From the NCBI GenBank assembly GCA_017643965.1, contig JAEPMM010000015.1, positions 1-18,797 on the forward strand: a DNA stretch of 18,797 bases. Direction: 5' to 3'. Each line of letters opens with the position of its first letter. Position 1 is the first letter of the stretch. The translations under genes and the position numbers were made by a program. A model generated the notes under the pieces. That model was not told where the DNA came from. It did not search any database and saw only the letters and a program-made list of their open reading frames with translations. The stretch is from Marinobacter sp. GTDB taxonomy: Bacteria; Pseudomonadota; Gammaproteobacteria; Pseudomonadales; Oleiphilaceae. Shown in pieces: positions 14,541 through 18,797 of this stretch.

Positions 14541-15875
14541 ATGAACCACCCGTTTGCCAAGTTGTTCAATATCCATCGCAATGAAATCCTGCCGGTGGCA
14601 CTCGCAGCCTTGTTCTTCTTCTGTGTACTCACCGCACTGATGGTGCTGCGCCCGGCCCGTGAAGCGCTGGGACTGCAGGGGGGTATCGACACCGTGCGCT
14701 GGCTGTTCGTCGGTACCGCGGTCATTACCCTGCTGGTCAACCCGGTGTTCGGCCTGCTGGTCAGCCGCCTGCGGCGCCTGACGTTTATCACCACCACCTA
14801 CGTTTTTTTCGGCGCCAGCCTGGTGGCGTTCTATCTGGTGATGACCCTGACCCCGGACGTTATCGGCATCACCACCGGCCAGATATTCTATGTCTGGTTC
14901 AGCGTGTTCAACCTGTTTGTCACCATGGTGTTCTGGGCGGTGATGGCAGACCGTTTCAACTTCGATCAGGGCAAGCGGTTTTTCGGGGTGATCGCGGTGG
15001 GGGGCACCTGCGGCGCCATTTTCGGCCCCTGGCTGACATCGGTACTGGCAGAACCCCTGGGCACCCCCGCCCTGCTGCTGGTCAGCACCGGGTTTCTGGC
15101 GCTGGCCCTGCTGGCGTGCTGGGCCGTCACCCACCTGCGCCCCGACTCGGCTGAGCGCAAATACGACACCCGGCCTGCCGTGGAGGACCGGGAGCTGATC
15201 GGAGGCAGTGCCTGGCAAGGCATGCGGGCGGTGTTTCGCTCCCGCTACCTGCTGGGCATTGCCGCCTACGTGATCATTCTGGCCATCATGGCCACGTTCA
15301 TTTACTTCATCCGGCTGCAAATGGTGGCCGAACTGGGCGAAAGCACCGACCAGAGAACCACCCTGTTCGCCAGAATCGACCTGATTACCCAGATTGCTAC
15401 TCTGGTGATGCAGGCGCTGGTGGCGGGCCATCTGATGAAGCGCCTGGGGGTGCACATCACGCTGGCGCTGTTGCCTTTGACAGCTGCCTTCGGCTTTATC
15501 GGCCTCGCCATGGTTGGCTCCCTGGCGGCGCTGATCACCCTGGAAGCCACTTTCCGGGCAGTACAGCGGGCGATCATGCGTCCGGCCCGGGAAACCCTGT
15601 ATACCGTGGCCAGCCGGGAAGACAAATACAAAGCCAAAGCCTTTATCGACACCTTCGTCTACCGTGGTGGTGACGTGGTGGGGGCGCAGGTAGAGGGTCT
15701 GCTGGGGCGACTGGGAATGGCGCTGGCCGCGATCGCCAGCGTGGCGGTTCCGCTGGCGTTGATGTGGGCACTCCTGGGCTTGTGGCTGGGCAGAACCCAA
15801 CGGTCCATCGCGGCCTCGGCGAAAGCGGAGGCCACATCGACCGCCGGCGATGGCCACGGCCGGCAACCCCGCTGA
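14541..15875 (+). CDS. MFS transporter resembling NTP/NTP (ADP/ATP) exchangers
   Basis: A 444-residue inner-membrane protein with about 12 hydrophobic segments. It begins MNHPFAKLFNIHRNEILPVALAALFFFCV, with an early LRPAREALGL motif. Later it has KRFFGVIAVGGTCGAIFGPWL (a GxxG-rich helix) and, near the C-terminus, RAIMRPARETLYTVASREDKYKAKAFIDTFVYRGGDVVG. The latter is characteristic of bacterial MFS proteins related to the nucleotide (NTP/NTP) transporters. The substrate is not deducible; free-living bacteria with this type are not energy parasites. Start is the ATG at 14541; no strong Shine-Dalgarno is visible (GCCGGCCC precedes it). Its TGA abuts the phhB stop with no spacer. A hydrophilic loop (about 200-225) separates two six-helix halves. 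Confidence 0.8.
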   Translation: MNHPFAKLFNIHRNEILPVALAALFFFCVLTALMVLRPAREALGLQGGIDTVRWLFVGTAVITLLVNPVFGLLVSRLRRLTFITTTYVFFGASLVAFYLVMTLTPDVIGITTGQIFYVWFSVFNLFVTMVFWAVMADRFNFDQGKRFFGVIAVGGTCGAIFGPWLTSVLAEPLGTPALLLVSTGFLALALLACWAVTHLRPDSAERKYDTRPAVEDRELIGGSAWQGMRAVFRSRYLLGIAAYVIILAIMATFIYFIRLQMVAELGESTDQRTTLFARIDLITQIATLVMQALVAGHLMKRLGVHITLALLPLTAAFGFIGLAMVGSLAALITLEATFRAVQRAIMRPARETLYTVASREDKYKAKAFIDTFVYRGGDVVGAQVEGLLGRLGMALAAIASVAVPLALMWALLGLWLGRTQRSIAASAKAEATSTAGDGHGRQPR

Positions 15876-16217
15876 TCAGCTCTCGAAAGCGACGTCGGTG
15901 CGGGTGGCCATGATGAAATCGTTTTTGTGCAGACCACCGATGGAGTGAGTCCACCAGCGCACAGTCACCCTGCCCCATTCCAGCAGAATGGCGGGGTGAT
16001 GCCCCTCGGCTTCGGCCAGCTCCCCGACCCTGTTGGTAAACGCCTGCGCCTCGGCAACGTTACGGAACCTGAAGACCCGTTGCAGCTGCTCTTCCCCATC
16101 CAGCTCAACGAGTTGCCAGTCAGGAATTTCCCCCAGCAGACTGCGTTTCTCATCCTCCCCGATTTTCGGGGCATCTGCGTTGCAGGCCTCGCAGGACAGC
16201 CCTTTCAGTGACGTCAT
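15876..16217 (-). CDS. phhB: Pterin-4a-carbinolamine dehydratase
   Basis: Recycles the 4a-hydroxy-tetrahydropterin made by phenylalanine hydroxylase, giving quinonoid dihydropterin. The 113-residue protein (usual length about 110-118) starts MTSLKGLSCEACNADAPKIG, the PhhB-type N-terminus. It holds the catalytic signature EGHHP (71-75), W81, then WWTHSIGGLHKNDFIMA (88-104). The ATG at 16215-16217 has AGGGGA about ten bases upstream. The frame stays open for 130 codons further upstream, but that stretch has no family similarity and crosses the imuA promoter, so it is rejected. phhA is not adjacent in this window, unlike the Pseudomonas phhABC operon. Its stop abuts the MFS stop. Confidence 0.93.
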   Translation of the reverse strand: MTSLKGLSCEACNADAPKIGEDEKRSLLGEIPDWQLVELDGEEQLQRVFRFRNVAEAQAFTNRVGELAEAEGHHPAILLEWGRVTVRWWTHSIGGLHKNDFIMATRTDVAFES

Positions 16218-16311
16218 GGTCTTTTTCCCCTGAACAGTAGCGTGTACTACAAGCGTGGCCGCCGGTCTGCGGATTATCAAGCCCGCTCTTGAAATCCGGC
16301 CCTGTTCAAAA

Positions 16312-16331
16312 TACTGTATATTTAAACAGTA
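16312..16331 (+). promoter_or_regulatory. LexA (SOS) box upstream of imuA
   Basis: TACTGTATATTTAAACAGTA contains a perfect CTGT-N8-ACAG operator (16314-16329) with an AT-rich core and matching TA flanks. It is close to the E. coli LexA consensus. It lies 30 bases before the imuA ATG. TTGAAA at 16289-16294 is a possible -35, with the -10 overlapping the operator (TACTGT, 17-base spacer), so bound LexA would block polymerase. This predicts DNA-damage induction of imuA-imuB-dnaE2. The box also sits 95 bp upstream of divergent phhB, where an effect is possible but not implied. Confidence 0.9.
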
Positions 16332-16360
16332 TTCCGGAAACCAGGCAGGAATTTCACACC

Positions 16361-17050
16361 ATGAGCAAACTTCTGAACACGCTGATAGAGGATGCCCGTG
16401 TCTGGCAGGGGCATCGTCAGACACGGACCACGCAACCGGCGGAACCGACCGGTTATCAGGCCCTGGACAATCAGCTCGGAGGCCTGGGCTGGCCCCGCGG
16501 CGCTCTGAGCGAATGCCTGCTGGATGCCCCGGGTATTGGCGAATTGCAGCTGGTGCTGCCACTGATGCAACGGCTGTCCCACACAGGCAAAACTGTGTTC
16601 TGGCTGAACCCGCCACACACGCCTTACGCCCCCGCCCTGGCCCGTGACGGAGTGAATCTGGACCAGATTGTGATGATCCGCACCGAAGACAACGGCGATC
16701 TGCTCTGGACCCTGGAAAACTGCCTGCGCTCTCCGGTCACCGGGCTGGTGCTGGCCTGGCCGGGCAAACTGGCCGCCCGGGATATCCGCCGCCTGCAACT
16801 GGCGGCAGAGGCCGGCAGCAATGTGTGCGTGCTGTTCCGCAGCCGCAAGCTGGCCGACCAGAGTTCTCCGGCCGCCCTGCGCCTGGAACTGGAAGCCGGC
16901 GAGCACCAGGACCTGCGGATCAATGTGCTGAAACGTCGGGGCAGCTGGCCCGGGCAGCGTTGCACACTGGCCATGGGCCGACGGGCCGATTTGCCAGTCA
17001 CCGAATCGCACCGGGTGGTTCAGGGCCCCTGGTCCGCATCCGCTCCCTGA
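16361..17050 (+). CDS. imuA: ImuA, RecA/SulA-like translesion mutasome protein
   Basis: First gene of the ImuA-ImuB-DnaE2 cassette for SOS-induced mutagenesis. The 229-residue protein starts MSKLLNTLIEDARVWQGHRQ. It has a SulA/RecA-like core with GYQALDNQLGGLGWPRGALS, where a RecA would place its ATP-binding entry. A Walker A lysine is absent (DAPGIGELQLVLPLMQ), as expected for ImuA. AWPGKLAARDIRRLQLAAE and CVLFRSRKLADQSSPAALRL are further typical segments. The ATG at 16361 follows AGGCAGGA and lies downstream of the LexA box; an in-frame start at 16289 would span the operator and is rejected. imuB follows after 20 bp. Confidence 0.9.
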   Translation: MSKLLNTLIEDARVWQGHRQTRTTQPAEPTGYQALDNQLGGLGWPRGALSECLLDAPGIGELQLVLPLMQRLSHTGKTVFWLNPPHTPYAPALARDGVNLDQIVMIRTEDNGDLLWTLENCLRSPVTGLVLAWPGKLAARDIRRLQLAAEAGSNVCVLFRSRKLADQSSPAALRLELEAGEHQDLRINVLKRRGSWPGQRCTLAMGRRADLPVTESHRVVQGPWSASAP

Positions 17051-17070
17051 CTGCACAAAGGCACGGCATC

Positions 17071-18516
17071 ATGCTCTGGGCTTACCTGCATTTCCCGCAC
17101 CTGCTGCTGGATCACATTCGTCGCTCCCGCAGCGGGCGTGATGAACCGCATGAAGAAAACAGCGAACCGGCCCTGGTGGTTGTGGATCAGTCTGCCCAGC
17201 GCGTGCTGCAGGCCTGCCCACAAGCCCAGGCTCAGGGTGTGCAAGCGGGCATGCGCCTGAAAACCGCCCTCAATCTGGTGCCCGAACTGGCCATCGCCCA
17301 CGCCGACCCCGGGCGCGAACAGCAGATTCTGGCGGAGCAGGCGCGCTGGCTGTACCGCCACGTTGCCAGCATTGTGCTCTACCCGCCCGACGGCTTGCTG
17401 GTGGAAGTGGGCAGCCTGGAAAAACTCTACGGCGGCCTGGCCGCCGTCTGGCAGACCCTGGAACAGGCCCTCTCGGAACGGCATCTGACCGCCTGGATGG
17501 CCACCGGCACCACGCCTCTGGCGGCTCGTCTTTGCGCCCGGGCCGGCCAGGGCCAGTGCACCGCAGACAAGGGCCATATGGAACGGCATCTCCATAATCT
17601 GTCCCTGGCCGCCGCCGGCTTTGACGACCGCACCCTGATCCGGCTCCAGCGTCTGGGTCTGACCCGACTGGGGGAAGTCATGACCTTAGCACCCGCCGAA
17701 CTGGCCAGGCGGCTGACACCGGAAACCCTGGCCCGGGTGCAGAAAATCCAGGGCAGCCGGCCAGACCCGCAGCAACCCTGGCAGCCACCGCACCACTTTC
17801 GTCAGCAGGCGGACTTTGTGCAGGACATCGAGCGCGCCGAAGGCCTGCTGTTTCCCCTGCAACGCATACTGACGGAGCTGGAAGAAGACCTGTGCTGGCG
17901 CCAACAGGACACCGACAGCCTGCTCCTGGTGCTGACACACCGCCACCACGAGCCTACCCGCTTGCGCATTCGAACCTCCGGCCCGGAGCACCGGGCCGAG
18001 GCATTTCTGAACCTGATGCGCCTGCGCTTCGAGCAACACCCCCTGCCGGCTCCGGTGGCCTCCCTGGTGTTATCCGTGCGCCGGTTTCTCGGGCGGGAAG
18101 CCGCCGCAGGCAATGATCTGCTGGGAGAAACCCGGGACCTGAACGAAGCCTGGCACACCCTGATCAGCCGCCTGCAGGCCCGGCTGGGCAACGACGCCCT
18201 GCAACAACTCTCGCCCCAGCCGGACCACCGCCCGGAACGGGCCTGGTCGGCTTCCGAGGTTCAGCGCAAACCGCGCCCGGCGATAAGCGATCTGGCCAGT
18301 CTGCCCCGCCGGCCCTTGTGGTTACTGAGCGGCCCGCAAGCCCTGCCGGAGGCTCCGGTGGCCTGGTATTCCGGCCCCGAACGGATCAGCGGTGGCTGGT
18401 GGGATGGCCAGCGGGTGCACCGGGATTACTACATCGCCGGGCTGGGCAGCGGCCAGTTGGCCTGGGTATTCCGGGATGTGCGGGGCGGCTGGTTTGTCCA
18501 TGGCTGGTTCGGATAA
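17071..18516 (+). CDS. imuB: ImuB, catalytically inactive Y-family polymerase-like protein
   Basis: Adaptor of the mutasome. Family members link ImuA, the beta clamp and DnaE2 during translesion synthesis. The 481-residue protein starts MLWAYLHFPHLLLDHIRRSR, where active Y-family enzymes have DxDxFFA-like residues. The second catalytic motif (S[LF]DEA) is replaced by VEVGSLEKLYGG near residue 110, so polymerase activity is not expected. RLQRLGLTRLGEVMTLAPAEL is a helix-hairpin-helix-like segment. The C-terminus GPERISGGWWDGQRVHRDYYIA is a strong ImuB signature. I chose the ATG at 17071, because the longer open frame from 16825 overlaps imuA out of frame; AAAGG precedes the chosen start. A clamp-binding motif was not pinned down. 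Confidence 0.92.
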   Translation: MLWAYLHFPHLLLDHIRRSRSGRDEPHEENSEPALVVVDQSAQRVLQACPQAQAQGVQAGMRLKTALNLVPELAIAHADPGREQQILAEQARWLYRHVASIVLYPPDGLLVEVGSLEKLYGGLAAVWQTLEQALSERHLTAWMATGTTPLAARLCARAGQGQCTADKGHMERHLHNLSLAAAGFDDRTLIRLQRLGLTRLGEVMTLAPAELARRLTPETLARVQKIQGSRPDPQQPWQPPHHFRQQADFVQDIERAEGLLFPLQRILTELEEDLCWRQQDTDSLLLVLTHRHHEPTRLRIRTSGPEHRAEAFLNLMRLRFEQHPLPAPVASLVLSVRRFLGREAAAGNDLLGETRDLNEAWHTLISRLQARLGNDALQQLSPQPDHRPERAWSASEVQRKPRPAISDLASLPRRPLWLLSGPQALPEAPVAWYSGPERISGGWWDGQRVHRDYYIAGLGSGQLAWVFRDVRGGWFVHGWFG

Positions 18517-18520
18517 GCCC

Positions 18521-18797
18521 ATGTCTTACGCCGAGCTTTACTGTTTCAGCAACTTCACCTTCCTGACCGGTGCCTCACACCCCCATGAACTGGCCGAGCG
18601 GGCGGCGGAACTGGGCTATCGTGCCCTGGCCATTACCGATGCCTGTTCCGTCGCCGGTATTCCCAGGGCCTGGGCGGCGCTGAAAGACAGCCCGGTAAAG
18701 CTGATCACCGGCAGCTGGTTTGAACTGGAAGACGCCCCGGCCAACGGCGCCCCACCGCAGTTCATCCTGCTGGCCCGCAACCGCGCCGGTTACGGCC
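18521..18797 (+). CDS. dnaE2: Error-prone DNA polymerase III alpha, DnaE2 (5' part, cut by window end)
   Basis: The first 92 codons of the SOS translesion polymerase. Family members copy damaged templates with ImuA/ImuB. Translation starts MSYAELYCFSNFTFLTGASH and continues with ELAERAAELGYRALAITDAC, the opening of the PHP domain in the DnaE2 form. The gene runs off the right edge; the family is about 1,000-1,050 residues. The ATG at 18521 is the expected family start, five bases after the imuB TAA, with GGATAA upstream. An in-frame ATG at 18500 would add MAGSDKP and overlap imuB by 17 nt. Position after imuB completes the known cassette. Confidence 0.95.
   Translation, partial: MSYAELYCFSNFTFLTGASHPHELAERAAELGYRALAITDACSVAGIPRAWAALKDSPVKLITGSWFELEDAPANGAPPQFILLARNRAGYG

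Noticed and set aside
14499..15866. Long minus-strand open frame (455 codons) opposite the MFS gene
   Set aside because: Rich in Gln, Gly, His and Arg with low complexity, as expected for the antisense of a GC-rich membrane-protein gene. The plus-strand MFS frame has clear family motifs.
16289..16360. Upstream start for imuA
   Set aside because: It would place the LexA operator and promoter inside the coding region; the ATG at 16361 gives the family's usual N-terminus.
16218..16616. N-terminal extension of phhB by 133 codons
   Set aside because: It crosses the LexA box and imuA start, has no similarity to pterin dehydratases, and a good Shine-Dalgarno precedes the ATG at 16217.
16825..17070. 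Upstream start for imuB inside imuA
   Set aside because: The added residues are out-of-frame imuA sequence; the ATG at 17071 matches ImuB N-termini.

Overview
The window is about 18.8 kb of GC-rich (about 60%), densely coding gammaproteobacterial chromosome. The minus-strand order gyrA-serC-pheA-hisC-tyrA/aroA-cmk-rpsA, with tyrA and aroA fused into one 742-residue protein, is the arrangement known from Pseudomonas and Marinobacter-type bacteria. A Marinobacter-like marine gammaproteobacterium is my best inference; no rRNA or other decisive marker is present.

Layout. Positions 1 to about 135 are an AT-richer piece of a plus-strand gene for a repetitive, Ser/Thr/Gly/Val/Asn-rich (S-layer or type I secretion adhesin-like) protein. 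It is joined abruptly to the middle of rpsA, leaving ribosomal protein S1 with only its first three S1 domains. Positions 87-10038 hold the minus-strand block: gyrA, a hairpin overlapping its stop codon, then the tightly packed serC-pheA-hisC-tyrA/aroA-cmk chain (gaps of 2 and 21 nt, then stop-start overlaps), a hairpin after cmk, and rpsA. purU (10165-11019) is also on the minus strand. A divergent promoter region separates it from plus-strand ggt and a small YkoF-like thiamine/HMP-binding gene. Next come minus-strand genes for a DUF202/YidH membrane protein and the rRNA methyltransferase RlmA, then a plus-strand MFS gene of the NTP-transporter-like type, which converges stop-to-stop on minus-strand phhB. 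The right edge holds the SOS mutagenesis cassette imuA-imuB-dnaE2, with dnaE2 cut by the window end and a near-ideal LexA box upstream.

How the genes work together. serC makes phosphoserine. pheA, tyrA/aroA and hisC cover the late shikimate, phenylalanine and tyrosine steps, with HisC probably doubling as an aromatic or histidinol-phosphate aminotransferase. cmk and rpsA link this block to nucleotide metabolism and translation. PurU supplies formate from formyl-THF for purine synthesis. PhhB recycles pterin cofactor. ImuA/ImuB/DnaE2 form the damage-inducible translesion mutasome.

No tRNA, rRNA, CRISPR array, insertion sequence or prophage gene was seen, and no gene-free stretch exceeds 300 bases. 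Most of the window is conserved core genome. The points most deserving a second look are the rpsA junction, the LexA-controlled mutasome, and a few small architectural details.
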